DNA of 7,476 bases from NCBI GenBank assembly GCA_007123785.1, contig SLGL01000274.1, forward strand, positions 1-7,476, given 5' to 3'. The translations under genes and the position numbers were made by a program. How positions within the stretch are numbered: position 1 is the stretch's first letter; the number at the start of each line of letters is the position of its first letter. Under the pieces are notes generated by a model, which ran no database searches, was not told the origin of the DNA, and worked only from the letters and a program-made list of their open reading frames with translations. Below are positions 1 through 6,298 of the stretch, piece after piece. The stretch comes from Balneolaceae bacterium (GTDB taxonomy: Bacteria; Bacteroidota; Rhodothermia; Balneolales; Balneolaceae).

Positions 1-15
1 ATTTTGGTGTCTCAG

Positions 16-50
16 TAACCCTCCAAGGGTTCGGGACCCTTGGAGGGTTA
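16..50. repeat. REP-like perfect palindrome (hairpin) 3' of the RAYT remnant
   Basis: Two perfect 15-nt arms, TAACCCTCCAAGGGT (16-30) and its reverse complement (36-50), enclose a 5-nt loop TCGGG. The core CCTCCAAG/CTTGGAGG is shared with the palindrome at 417-451, at the other end of the transposase remnant. RAYT transposases are known to sit beside REP palindromes that they mobilise, so this is best read as a REP element. It lies 11 nt past the stop of the remnant on the minus strand and could also act as a transcription terminator for leftward transcripts. Confidence 0.75.
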
Positions 51-61
51 GTTGATAGAGT

Positions 62-450
62 TTATTCCTCAAATAATGAGATCAATTTTTTCATTCGTAT
101 TTCCCTCTGAATTCTAAAAAACTGCTCGCGATTACCAAACCAATCTAATCCCAGCTCTTTTTTAACCTTGGTTGGCTTATCTTGCAAATACGTATTCCAG
201 GAACTGTGTGACCACTCATGCGTCTACATCCACAAAACCGTGATGCACCGGGTTGTTATGGATGTAGGCAATTAAGGTGCTGAAATAATCGTCTGAATAG
301 ATCCTTTTTCGTTTGAAGTTTGGGATAAACAGACTTCCTTTGCGGTTGAAGTATTTGTTAAAAGCTTTTGTATAGGAGTTAAATAGATTCGAAAATTGTT
401 GGCTGATGACGCGGCTAAAACCTCCAAGATTTTCAAAACCTTGGAGGTTT
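62..450 (-). pseudogene. REP-associated tyrosine transposase (RAYT, Y1/IS200-like) remnant, 5'-truncated and frameshifted
   Basis: On the minus strand two adjacent frames together give the C-terminal half of a RAYT/Y1-transposase-like protein. The first frame carries SRVISQQFSNLFNSY, then NRKGSLF, FKRKRIYSDDYF and AYIHNNPVHHGFVD, hallmarks of the family's C-terminal region. It ends at a premature stop (216-218). Reading resumes one base over, around 214-222, as EWSHSSWNTYLQDKP and continues to GLDWFGNREQFF and a stop at 62-64. The usual spacing between HGFV and the W of the following W-x-x-SS motif is restored if one base is removed there, so a single-base insertion is the simplest lesion. 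The N-terminal half, with the HUH metal-binding motif, is absent: the unrelated 148-aa gene lies immediately upstream. The protein cannot be active. The in-frame reading through the palindrome at 417-451 (ENLQGFENLGGF) runs directly into the conserved part. An open reading frame at 272-487 in another frame is a shadow of this remnant. Confidence 0.8.
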
Positions 451-451
451 T
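417..451. repeat. REP-like palindrome at the 5' end of the RAYT remnant, possible terminator
   Basis: Perfect 12-nt arms AAAACCTCCAAG (417-428) and CTTGGAGGTTTT (440-451) enclose an 11-nt loop. The core is the same as in the palindrome at 16-50. It begins at the last base of the stop codon (451-453) of the 148-aa gene, so on the minus strand that gene ends directly in a hairpin followed by a TTTT run, the layout of an intrinsic terminator. It also reads in frame into the RAYT remnant, so it may be an internal part of the original transposase gene rather than a separate element. Confidence 0.7.
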
Positions 452-897
452 CAGAAATCTTCTTCCCAAATTTCGAGGCATGGGCAATATTCTTTTAACT
501 CACAACCCGGGGCATAGCCGGTGCAGAAATCGAATATAAACATGCCGGAATGGAAGGGGGTAAATTCATGATCCAGCAAACCCACCATCAGTTCATATTG
601 TCTGTCCAGCGGCAGATCATCGGGTACGTCCAGGCCAACATTCCAGCTATTTAGCATAGCTGTAAATGCATCGCACACTTTTTTCGCCTCATCGTCACTG
701 AGTTGATTGTATGGTGGAAAAGCGTCTTTCTCAAGGCCGGTAAAATAGCTCAAAGTTTGTTCGGCATTTCCGGAAATCCAGCGGTCAATATCCTTGAAAT
801 GATTTTCCAATGATTCTTGTCCGGACTTTTCTTTTTGGGATTCTGACCGCCGAGCAGCGCGAATGTCGGATATCAAATGTGAGAGATAACTTTTCAT
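451..897 (-). CDS. Conserved-looking hypothetical protein, 148 aa, C-terminal cysteine cluster
   Basis: I do not recognise a named function. The protein is soluble and acidic, with no signal peptide or membrane segment. The N-terminus (residues 1-25) is a basic amphipathic helix-like stretch, and the middle is helical in character (FTGLEKDAFPPYNQLSDDEAK, about 53-73, read here only as a segment label). The C-terminal part carries cysteines at 125, 132, 138 and 140 (C-x6-C-x5-C-x-C, ending CPCLEIWEEDF), which could bind a metal; a further Cys is at 75. The ATG at 897 is the only good start, and no strong ribosome site precedes it. It starts 19 bp after the stop of the epimerase on the same strand, so it is probably the second gene of an epimerase-led operon. 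Its stop codon abuts the palindrome at 417-451. The overall look resembles small hypothetical proteins that I believe are common in Bacteroidota, but this is from memory and unverified. Confidence 0.8.
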   Translation of the reverse strand: MKSYLSHLISDIRAARRSESQKEKSGQESLENHFKDIDRWISGNAEQTLSYFTGLEKDAFPPYNQLSDDEAKKVCDAFTAMLNSWNVGLDVPDDLPLDRQYELMVGLLDHEFTPFHSGMFIFDFCTGYAPGCELKEYCPCLEIWEEDF

Positions 898-916
898 AGC
901 TTAAATAGAGTTTTCG

Positions 917-2143
917 TCAATTTCCAATCTTTTTAAAAAGTTTAAAACAGGTCCACAAACTCCTCGGGACATGGAAAAACCCTTTATACGGCCCGCCTTT
1001 GAAGGAGTGAGTTACTTCTCCCTTCCGATTAAGGTAACCGAACCATCCGCCGTTTTTATTATCATGAAAATGGCGGAATGAATACTCCTGAACCTGTTTG
1101 AAGAGATCCCAGTCCATCTGTTCACCCGTTACCGAATAGTTGATCAAATGGGCGATCATCGCTTCGTTATGGGGCCACCAGAGCTTCATAAACCATTCAA
1201 GCTGTATGGGGCTGTGGCCTTTATAATCCAGAAAGTAAAAGAGTCCCCCGTGTTTGTGATCCCATCCGTGTTCATGTGACCAGCGGATCATACTGATGGC
1301 GGTTTGCTGAAGCCCGTCGTCATTAAGAATTGCAGCCCAACGATGAAGAAACCATCCTGCCTCAATGGCGTGACCGGGATTCAGCAGCCTTCCTTCCATT
1401 GTGTCCAGAAACTGTCCATCCATCCCCACCGTTTCAAACACGGTTTGTTTGTCTGCATGAACATGCAATAAAATCTGCCTGATGCACTCTTTAATTTCCT
1501 GTTCATATCCTGCAGGAGTTCCACTCGTTAGTTCTTCAATCACATTCAATAATATCATTGGTATAGCCAAACTCCGTGAGGGTATTTGTCCTTCAAGCAC
1601 AGGCCTGCCAAGTTGAGAGAGATCTTTCGACCAGTTCCATACGATTTCGAACTGCTCTTCAGCCTCCTTCATCAGATGCAGCTCATCTGCAGCCCGGCTG
1701 AACTCGGCAAGGGCGATGATGTAAAAGCACTCGGAAAATATTTTTCGTTGAATCCAAACCGGTTTACCTTTTTCAGTCAGGCTGAAATAAAGGCGTTTGT
1801 CGGGGCGGATGGCATGGTTTCGAAGAAAATTGATACCAATTCTGGCGATTTCCAGCCATTCCGGCTTTGCCTGATGTTGGTTGTAAAGCTTGCTGAACAT
1901 CCAGGCCTGACGCCCCTGCAGCCATACATGTTTGGTAGTGTCAAACACACGACCTTCCCGGTCCAGACAATTGTAGTAGCCTTCATGTTTTCGATCGGGG
2001 CTATGTGTTTCCCAAAAAGGGACAATATTTTCGAAGAGTTCCTGTTCAAACAGAGTTTTTAAGGACTGAATGTCTTGCGAATCGGGCATTTTAAATCGGT
2101 TTTGAAATTGAGTAAAAGCGTTCAAGCCGATTTTATTCGGCAT
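917..2143 (-). CDS. N-acylglucosamine 2-epimerase (AGE / renin-binding-protein family)
   Basis: Cytoplasmic (alpha/alpha)6-barrel enzyme that interconverts N-acetylmannosamine and N-acetylglucosamine, a step of sialic acid catabolism. The 408 residues match the animal renin-binding protein pattern along their whole length: KHVWLQGRQAW (R78, substrate-site Arg), IFSECFY (135-141), NPGHAIEAGWFL (H258, catalytic His), HGGLFYFLD (298-306), KLWWPHNEAMIA (H325, E327), GGWFGYL (365-371) and GGPYKGFFHVPRSLW (H391, second catalytic His). NPGHxxEAGWFL and KGxFHVPR favour a true N-acylglucosamine epimerase over cellobiose epimerase or mannose isomerase relatives. No signal peptide is seen. I kept the ATG at 2143 because GGTGA lies about 8 nt upstream. 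A second ATG at 2089 would give a 390-aa protein, closer to the cyanobacterial length, but has no ribosome site. It heads a likely operon with the 148-aa gene. In Bacteroides a protein of this type serves as the NanE step, which fits the sialidases nearby. Confidence 0.93.
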   Translation of the reverse strand: MPNKIGLNAFTQFQNRFKMPDSQDIQSLKTLFEQELFENIVPFWETHSPDRKHEGYYNCLDREGRVFDTTKHVWLQGRQAWMFSKLYNQHQAKPEWLEIARIGINFLRNHAIRPDKRLYFSLTEKGKPVWIQRKIFSECFYIIALAEFSRAADELHLMKEAEEQFEIVWNWSKDLSQLGRPVLEGQIPSRSLAIPMILLNVIEELTSGTPAGYEQEIKECIRQILLHVHADKQTVFETVGMDGQFLDTMEGRLLNPGHAIEAGWFLHRWAAILNDDGLQQTAISMIRWSHEHGWDHKHGGLFYFLDYKGHSPIQLEWFMKLWWPHNEAMIAHLINYSVTGEQMDWDLFKQVQEYSFRHFHDNKNGGWFGYLNRKGEVTHSFKGGPYKGFFHVPRSLWTCFKLFKKIGN

Positions 2144-2186
2144 AATAATTCACCATCAAGAATAATCCTAAATATTTACGGTAGAG

Positions 2187-2208
2187 ACCAGTCAAATATT
2201 GATCGATT
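2187..2208 (-). promoter_or_regulatory. Shared upstream motif, copy A (before the epimerase gene)
   Basis: On the minus strand the sequence reads ATCAATATTTGA-C-TGGT, with the imperfect stretch GAATCG before it. The same 12-mer followed by one variable base and TGGT occurs upstream of the lipoprotein sialidase (5545-5566). The core TCAA-TAT-TTGA is a short perfect inverted repeat. It lies about 45-65 bp upstream of the epimerase start codon in the direction of transcription, a position suited to an activator or repressor site or a promoter element. Confidence 0.45.
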
Positions 2209-2656
2209 CTAATAGGATATGAAAGTTCATTGCTGTCCCATTTAACTTTAGAAGATAGGCACAGCAGAAAGGAAAGGCTGATGATAAACGATCTTGATGA
2301 AGATCTAAATAGTTGCACTATTAATATCAAAATTCATTATTCATCAGATTTTGAAGCCGGATGAGGCCTTTTGGTAATTCCACTTCAGCTCTGTTTATTT
2401 CTAAACCAAATGACGGGAAAACCCGCAAAGTTTTTCTTCAAAAAGGCTGCATAATTCCATTCTTACTGCCATTGATGCCAAGGAAATCCCGACACTTCGG
2501 GACGGGTTTCTTGCGAAACTTCATTCTTGACACAACACCAGTTAACAAGTTATTAATTTATTTAATCTTGAAATGATTTTATTTTAAATATTGGGATAAT
2601 ATCTCAAGCAATGACAAGTTGATTTTTAAGATCTATTTCTATTTATTAGAATCAAT

Positions 2657-2672
2657 ATGTAATCGTTTACAT
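2657..2672. promoter_or_regulatory. LacI-family operator-like palindrome upstream of the sialidase-like gene
   Basis: ATGTAATC|GTTTACAT is an inverted repeat around a central CG with 7 of 8 arm positions matching, the format of LacI/GalR-family operators. It is 29 bp upstream of the ATG at 2702, so a bound regulator would cover or flank the promoter. A site matching at 14 of 15 bases (6438-6452) lies upstream of the LacI-family gene in this window, which suggests that this regulator controls the gene. Confidence 0.65.
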
Positions 2673-2701
2673 CATTGTGTTAATATTCAGGCTTAACTTT
2701 C

Positions 2702-3904
2702 ATGAACTACTTTACCATTAAATACCAAATGGCCCCAATCGTTTTCATTGTAGTACTCTTTTGTTTTGCATTTGCGAATCATAATAGTGATACAAGTGAT
2801 CAAAATAGAAATAGTAGTACCAATACCAGCACAATCCAACACCTGAAAGTGTACTATCAGGAAGGTCGTTTTGCCGGATGGCCTGCCAATAACGGCATCT
2901 GGAGCTGGGGTGATGAAATTCTCGTAGGATTTGTTGAAGCTGAACACTATGAGACAGAAGGATTTCATACCTATAACCGGGAAACTGCAAGAAATAAATA
3001 TGCGAGAAGTCTGGATGGGGGAGAAACCTGGGAAATTAGTGATGCTTATGATCTCGGCCAAACGGGATGGGCATATGACAATAATCTACCGGAAGGCCTG
3101 GCCGAAGAACCTTCCATCCTGGATCAACCGGTCAAAGATTTCTCAAATCCGGATTTTCTTATAACCTGGTTCAGGTATAATGTCAATCATGGCCCCTCCA
3201 TTTTCTATTATTCGAGTAACCGTGGCCATGAATGGCACGGTCCATACCAGTTTCCGAACCTGGATACCCGCGGAATCGGAACCCGTACCGATTATATTGT
3301 GGACGACAGGCAGCAACTAAGTGCATTCCATAATGCAGCCAAAGAAAACGAAAGAGAAGGCTGGGTACTGCATTCTCGTACCAAAGACGGCGGTGTTTCC
3401 TGGGAACTGGTATCCTGGTTTAGAAAGGATGAACCAGAGGGGTTTGAGATTATGCCTTCCACTATAAGACTCAGTCCGACTGAAATATTATCAGTGCTGA
3501 GAGCCCGGGATTTGAACCCAAGAAGAGACTATATCAAAGCTTACCGGTCAGAAGATAATGGAAAATCATGGAAAGAAGAGACAGAACCCGTTTTTGATAC
3601 CGGATCAGGCGGATCCCCTCCGGCACTTTTGCAAATGGAAGATGGCAGGCTGGCACTGGCTTACGCATACCGCAGTCAATATGGATCAAGAATTTGTTTG
3701 AGAATCAGTGATGATAATGGAAGATCATGGAGTCATGAAATACCCATCCGTACCGGAGAGATGGCAAATGCCGATATCGGGTATCCGCGTATGGTTCAGC
3801 GTGAAGATGGTAAACTTGTAATCATTTATTATTGGAATTATGCAGCCAACCCAAATGCAAAACCTTACCGCTTTATAGCAGCTTCCATAGTTGATTTAAC
3901 CTGA
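2702..3904 (+). CDS. Secreted Asp-box (BNR) sialidase-like protein
   Basis: Predicted exported six-bladed beta-propeller of 400 aa. Residues 10-25 form a hydrophobic signal segment with a likely AFA|N cleavage site (23-25). The Cys at 21 follows Phe, so a lipobox is not supported. Five Asp-boxes (S/T-x-D-x-G-x-x-W) are visible: S103-W110, a degenerate one with Asn for Asp at S171-W178, T227-W234, S283-W290 and S336-W343. Possible active-site equivalents of sialidases are R56, E249 (GFEIMPS), R267/R269 and Y361 (IGYPRMV). The Glu that follows in true GH33 enzymes (LYE) is replaced by IIYYWN. The closing motif GYPRMVQREDGKLVIIYYW is typical of a BNR_2 subfamily of unclear substrate, so 'sialidase' is a family label, not a proven activity. 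An alternative start at 2729 (M10) would give a more compact signal peptide. It is transcribed alone, with a LacI-type operator just upstream, and has no obvious terminator downstream. Confidence 0.85.
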   Translation: MNYFTIKYQMAPIVFIVVLFCFAFANHNSDTSDQNRNSSTNTSTIQHLKVYYQEGRFAGWPANNGIWSWGDEILVGFVEAEHYETEGFHTYNRETARNKYARSLDGGETWEISDAYDLGQTGWAYDNNLPEGLAEEPSILDQPVKDFSNPDFLITWFRYNVNHGPSIFYYSSNRGHEWHGPYQFPNLDTRGIGTRTDYIVDDRQQLSAFHNAAKENEREGWVLHSRTKDGGVSWELVSWFRKDEPEGFEIMPSTIRLSPTEILSVLRARDLNPRRDYIKAYRSEDNGKSWKEETEPVFDTGSGGSPPALLQMEDGRLALAYAYRSQYGSRICLRISDDNGRSWSHEIPIRTGEMANADIGYPRMVQREDGKLVIIYYWNYAANPNAKPYRFIAASIVDLT

Positions 3905-4251
3905 CGTATTCACAATGTTAACTTCAACTTGTTATAAACAAATTCGCTTCACTGATTAAAATGAAAAAAAACCCAGAGGCGAGTAGTTTTGAAAAAGCAT
4001 TATACAGTTTCGAAGGGTTGTTGTTGGAACCCGAATTAGAAAATCGTGGAGGGACTACAAGCAAGAGGAAATTCGCAAAGGTTGCGAAGAGGCGCAAAAG
4101 AGTGTTTAAACTTCAGCATTTGAATTGAACTGCAGTTGAAAACGGAATGAAGCTTATATTCAACTCCTTCTCTCAACACGAATATTCTGACTGTTTTTAG
4201 AGCGCCGGAGGAGTTGTTATTATTTTGTGATTGGGAATAAATTACCTTGTT
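3905..4251. other. 347-bp gap between convergent genes, one doubtful 55-codon ORF
   Basis: This stretch lies between the 3' ends of the two sialidase-like genes. No strong hairpin terminator follows either gene; TTGTT-ATA-AACAA near 3939-3951 and a CAACTCC/GGAGTTG pair (4161-4167, 4210-4216) with a 42-nt gap are the only inverted repeats I noted. The middle is purine-rich (about 4060-4105), with repeated GCAAAG/GCGAAG/GCGCAAAAG words. See the doubtful small ORF at 3961-4128. Confidence 0.55.
3961..4128 (+). CDS. Doubtful small ORF, 55 aa, basic C-terminus
   Basis: ATG at 3961 to TGA at 4126-4128 encodes a 55-residue peptide beginning MKKNPEASSFEKALYSFEG and ending in a lysine/arginine-rich tail (KRKFAKVAKRRKRVFK). 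The basic tail comes from the purine-rich GCAAAG-type words, which suggests repeat-derived or remnant DNA rather than a selected protein. There is no clear ribosome site and I recognise no family. It could be a fragment of a lost gene. Listed so that it is not overlooked. Confidence 0.2.
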   Translation: MKKNPEASSFEKALYSFEGLLLEPELENRGGTTSKRKFAKVAKRRKRVFKLQHLN

Positions 4252-5424
4252 TCAGCCATCCTCAAGAAACTCTTTCCAGTCACGGCCTTCGGTAATCCAG
4301 CTCAGGTTAAATCGGGCAATATTTGCCCCGGAACGGCCTTCATATAGCAGATAAATGTATCCCTCACTTGGAGTGCCGGGTCGTCCTGCTGCGAGAGATG
4401 AGTAGGCAAAGGACCCTTCATCCACCAGGCGTTTGACCGGCCAGGTTTGCCCTCCGTCGAAACTGGCCCAAACAGTACCTTTGACGCGGCCCTGATCAGA
4501 ATCAACATTGCTGTAGATGAGAATATCGTGATCATCAACTGGCAAACGAACAAGTCCGGCCATTAACCCATAATCGGTATCCTGCGGGCCATCCGGCAGT
4601 ATCTCACTTACGGAAAGGTTTTCCCAGGTTTCACCGCCATCATAACTCCAGGCAATGTAACGCATGCGTGGATTCAGTCCATCGGTTGAATAGTGGCGGC
4701 GCGAGTTGTAGTAGATCGTTCCATCGGATAATTCTTCGATGGCGGCTTCACCGGTTCCTTTTGCGGGAAAAGGTGAACTGCTGTGCCAGGTTCTGCCTCC
4801 GTCATCACTGTAGATGGCATTGGTGTAGTGCTGATCCCAGACATCCGGTTCATTGCCTTCCGGCATGGCAAAGGGCATCACACGGGTAGCTTTTAATAAT
4901 CTGCCGGCATGTGGGCCGTGTTGAAGGGTGATTCCCCTTTCGTTGATGTGCATCGCAGGATAATACCCGTTTTCATCGGGATGAATTTGTATCTCTTCTT
5001 CTGTCCAGGTTTCACCATGATCACTGCTGCGAAGGAAAAGCAGCTCGCCGGATGGATTGCGGTCGGTAAACGGACGTCTTTCCGCAAAGAGCAAAATGTC
5101 ACCGCTGTTTTCGTCAACGATCGTGCCGCCGCCATGCCATTGAATAGGTGCAGCTATGGTATCGGTTGGAGTCCAGGATTCTCCACCATCCTCACTTCGC
5201 CGTATTTTTAAATGGCCTTCGCTTGCGGGGCTTGTTCCTCCATAGGTTGCAAGTATGGAGCCGTTCATGGCTATTACGACATTGGGAAAGCGTTCATCAT
5301 CAAAAAGCTGCTGGATTTCAAGAAAAGGTTCCTTTTGATTTTCAGAGGTTGCGCGATCATCACACGAGAGAATCATCACTAAAAACAGAGTGGATAAATA
5401 AATCATCACTTTAAAAAATCTCAT
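4252..5424 (-). CDS. Lipoprotein exo-alpha-sialidase-like enzyme (GH33-type BNR propeller)
   Basis: Predicted cell-envelope lipoprotein that would release terminal sialic acid from glycans. The ATG at 5424 is chosen: it has AGG about 7 nt upstream and gives a clean signal peptide. The frame can be extended to a TTG at 5445, but that has no ribosome site. Numbering from the ATG (390 aa), the signal ends in the lipobox ILSC with Cys21, followed by DDRATSE. Five Asp-boxes are present: S77-W84, S133-W140, S206-W213, S260-W267 and S321-W328. Sialidase-type active-site candidates are R45 (ERFPNV), E226 (GTGEAAIEELSDG), R242/R243 (NSRRH), Y341 (FAYSSLAAG, nucleophile position) and E361 (YLLYEG). The ending IARFNLSWITEG is also typical of bacterial GH33 enzymes. 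It lies 168 bp downstream of the HAD phosphatase on the same strand and has its own upstream motif, so it may have its own promoter. Substrate linkage cannot be read from sequence. Confidence 0.88.
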   Translation of the reverse strand: MRFFKVMIYLSTLFLVMILSCDDRATSENQKEPFLEIQQLFDDERFPNVVIAMNGSILATYGGTSPASEGHLKIRRSEDGGESWTPTDTIAAPIQWHGGGTIVDENSGDILLFAERRPFTDRNPSGELLFLRSSDHGETWTEEEIQIHPDENGYYPAMHINERGITLQHGPHAGRLLKATRVMPFAMPEGNEPDVWDQHYTNAIYSDDGGRTWHSSSPFPAKGTGEAAIEELSDGTIYYNSRRHYSTDGLNPRMRYIAWSYDGGETWENLSVSEILPDGPQDTDYGLMAGLVRLPVDDHDILIYSNVDSDQGRVKGTVWASFDGGQTWPVKRLVDEGSFAYSSLAAGRPGTPSEGYIYLLYEGRSGANIARFNLSWITEGRDWKEFLEDG

Positions 5425-5544
5425 AATACCTGAAGTGTTTTGCAAGGTTAGAAGAATAAAATTCTGCCGGTTTGATTCATATCAAAACAGCTTGATTTAT
5501 TAACAATTCGGTTTCTGAAATTATGTGAAAAATTCGTGTAAGGA

Positions 5545-5566
5545 ACCACTCAAATATTGATGAATT
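5545..5566 (-). promoter_or_regulatory. Shared upstream motif, copy B (before the lipoprotein sialidase)
   Basis: On the minus strand the sequence reads ATCAATATTTGA-G-TGGT, preceded by GAATTC. It matches copy A (2187-2208) at every position of the 12-mer and the TGGT, with only the spacer base different. It sits about 120-140 bp upstream of the sialidase ATG and just before the stop codon of the phosphatase gene in transcription order, consistent with a separate promoter or operator for the sialidase. Confidence 0.45.
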
Positions 5567-5592
5567 CCGGTTCGATCGTAACCAGGCAGAAT

Positions 5593-6288
5593 TCAGCTAA
5601 AGATTCCGAACGGACTACTACTTTTAATATGAATCTGTTTTCCTGTCAAAGATGTGTCCGTAAAATCATCAATCACATCACGCGCCCCGGCCTCCTTCAG
5701 CATGGGTGCGATGTGGGGCTGATTCACGCCGATTACGGTTGCCCCGGCCCGGCTGGCTGCTTTCACTCCGCTGACTGAATCCTCAAAAACAAGCACGTTT
5801 TCTGCAGGAACATTGAGCTGCACGGCACCCAACAGGTAACATTCCGGGTCGGGTTTTCCGTTTTTTACAAGATTGGCTGTAACGATGGTTTGAAAAGGGG
5901 AATGAAGGGAGAGGCTTTCAAGCATTTTTTCAACTTTGGGAGGGAGTGCACTGGTTACAAGTCCGAAGGTTATCTCCTTTTCGACAAGCTGTCCCATTAA
6001 AGCTTCCACGCCCGGTACTATGGAGAAGGATTCCTGAGAGGCATCGTATTCTGTGCACTCCATGTCCAGTTTTTCACGCTCTTCCTCCGGTAACATAGAA
6101 AACATTTCATCAATTATGGATCTGGCGGGGCGGCCGTGCACTTGGGTTTCAAGGTATTTTTTGTCTACTTCCACACCGTACAGTTCCATTTTTTCAAACC
6201 AAAAAGCTTCCACCTGCTCTTTACTGTCGATGATTACGCCGTCCATATCAAATAAAATGGCGTCAAAATGTTTAGGAGTATTGCTCAT
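5593..6288 (-). CDS. HAD-superfamily (subfamily IA) sugar-phosphate phosphatase / beta-phosphoglucomutase-like
   Basis: Cytoplasmic 231-aa Rossmann-fold hydrolase with all four HAD motifs: FDMDGVIIDS (D14 nucleophile, D16 acid/base), VTSA (T112/S113), KNGKPDP (K145) and VFEDSVSGV (E169, D170, Mg2+ site). The helical cap between motifs I and II contains HGRPARSIIDEM (51-62), as in beta-phosphoglucomutase-like and 2-deoxyglucose-6-phosphatase-like proteins. GKPDPECYLLG with EDSVSGVKAA is the typical small-sugar-phosphate signature. The substrate cannot be assigned: candidates are hexose or amino-sugar phosphates. The last 20 or so residues (TSLTGKQIHIKSSSPFGIF) extend beyond the usual fold end. 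No strong ribosome site precedes the ATG, but MSNTPKHFDAILFD is a normal family N-terminus. It is divergent from the LacI-type gene, with an operator-like site between them, and lies upstream of the sialidase on the same strand. Confidence 0.9.
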   Translation of the reverse strand: MSNTPKHFDAILFDMDGVIIDSKEQVEAFWFEKMELYGVEVDKKYLETQVHGRPARSIIDEMFSMLPEEEREKLDMECTEYDASQESFSIVPGVEALMGQLVEKEITFGLVTSALPPKVEKMLESLSLHSPFQTIVTANLVKNGKPDPECYLLGAVQLNVPAENVLVFEDSVSGVKAASRAGATVIGVNQPHIAPMLKEAGARDVIDDFTDTSLTGKQIHIKSSSPFGIFS

Positions 6289-6298
6289 CGTTGATGAT

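Larger units (their letters stand above)
2144..2701. other. 558-bp divergent intergenic region with regulatory sites and small hairpins, no convincing gene
   Basis: This region separates the divergent epimerase and plus-strand sialidase-like gene. It holds the shared upstream motif (2187-2208) and the LacI-type operator (2657-2672), listed separately. It also holds two small palindromes: CGGGAAAACCCG (2414-2425) and TCCCGA-CACT-TCGGGA (2487-2502). Two open frames, at 2133-2330 (minus) and 2361-2576 (plus), show no recognisable domain, no ribosome site and odd composition, so I do not call them genes. The GC-richer stretch of about 2400-2530 contrasts with its AT-rich surroundings and could be a degenerate repeat or gene remnant. 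The last 120 bp before 2702 are very AT-rich, as expected for a promoter. Confidence 0.6.

Noticed and set aside
272..487. 71-aa open frame on the minus strand
   Set aside because: It is the wrong frame. The neighbouring frame over the same DNA gives clear RAYT motifs (NRKGSLF, YIHNNPVHHGF), so this is a shadow of the transposase remnant.
1586..2062. 158-aa open frame on the plus strand, antisense to the epimerase
   Set aside because: The opposite strand encodes a full-length, motif-complete epimerase. The antisense translation shows no domain.
2133..2330. 65-aa open frame on the minus strand upstream of the epimerase
   Set aside because: It overlaps the epimerase start, lacks a ribosome site and has no recognisable features. 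It also covers the shared upstream motif.
2361..2576. 71-aa open frame on the plus strand
   Set aside because: No ribosome site or family resemblance; it runs across two palindromes, and its composition looks like translated repeat DNA.
4668..5414. Several 65-100-aa open frames overlapping the lipoprotein sialidase on both strands
   Set aside because: All lie inside the well-supported sialidase gene and have Cys/Arg/His-rich compositions typical of shadow frames.
5425..5445. Seven-codon N-terminal extension of the sialidase from a TTG start
   Set aside because: The TTG has no ribosome site. The ATG at 5424 has AGG upstream and begins a normal lipoprotein signal peptide.
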